Shown piece by piece: positions 5,769-5,788 of a stretch of DNA of 5,788 nt (the first letter of the stretch is position 1; every line of letters begins with the position of its first letter). A model generated the notes under the pieces. It searched no databases. It was not told the origin of the DNA and was given only the letters and a program-made list of their open reading frames with translations. Both the position numbers and the translations under genes were made by a program. Source of the DNA: Bacteroidales bacterium (GTDB taxonomy: Bacteria; Bacteroidota; Bacteroidia; Bacteroidales; UBA932); assembly GCA_017429885.1 (NCBI GenBank), contig JAFROA010000319.1:1-5788 (forward strand). Reading direction: 5' to 3'.

Positions 5769-5788
5769 AATAGTCGTATATTTGTTAT

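Noticed and set aside
5766..5772. TATTTTG on the - strand as a TAnnTTTG promoter element for the amidase
   Set aside because: It is one base short of the consensus and overlaps the TTG start. No usable start codon lies below it before the catalytic domain.

Overview
The window looks like ordinary chromosome from a member of the Bacteroidota, probably Bacteroidales-like. Three things support this. DnaA carries the SRFKWGL and GGKDHATV variants usual in that phylum. The cell-wall amidase has the Bacteroidota layout of signal peptide, Amidase_3 domain, Pro/Glu/Lys-rich linker and SPOR-like tail. None of the start codons that can be judged has a convincing Shine-Dalgarno sequence. I see no mobile element, CRISPR array, tRNA or rRNA, and the genus cannot be named from the sequence alone.

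Layout from left to right: birA (biotin-protein ligase without a DNA-binding domain) is on the + strand at 27-785. Everything else is on the - strand. Read in the - direction, these are an N-acetylmuramoyl-L-alanine amidase (5768 to 4539), an AT-rich 234-bp spacer (4538 to 4305), dnaA (4304 to 2880), a pepD-type M20 dipeptidase (2862 or 2679 to 1438) and rpe (1435 to 782). dnaA, pepD and rpe are separated by only 17 and 2 bases, so they probably form one transcript. That transcript runs head-on into birA: the two stop codons overlap, and a good intrinsic terminator for the - strand lies inside the last codons of birA.

The genes serve housekeeping roles: replication initiation (DnaA), dipeptide breakdown (PepD), the pentose phosphate pathway (Rpe), biotinylation of carboxylases (BirA) and septal peptidoglycan hydrolysis (amidase). 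They share no obvious pathway, and I found no strong candidate for a new multi-gene system.

The observation most worth a second look is in pepD. Its family-conserved N-terminal segment is intact in frame from an ATG at 2862, but an in-frame amber codon (TAG) sits at codon 8 (2841-2839). The next ordinary start codon lies 61 codons below the ATG. TAG is the normal stop of three other frames here, so this looks like a fresh nonsense mutation, a sequence error or genuine readthrough. Secondary points are the terminator inside birA, an attenuator-like leader and a dyad before dnaA, short ordered repeats in the spacer, and a changed phosphate-loop motif in Rpe.
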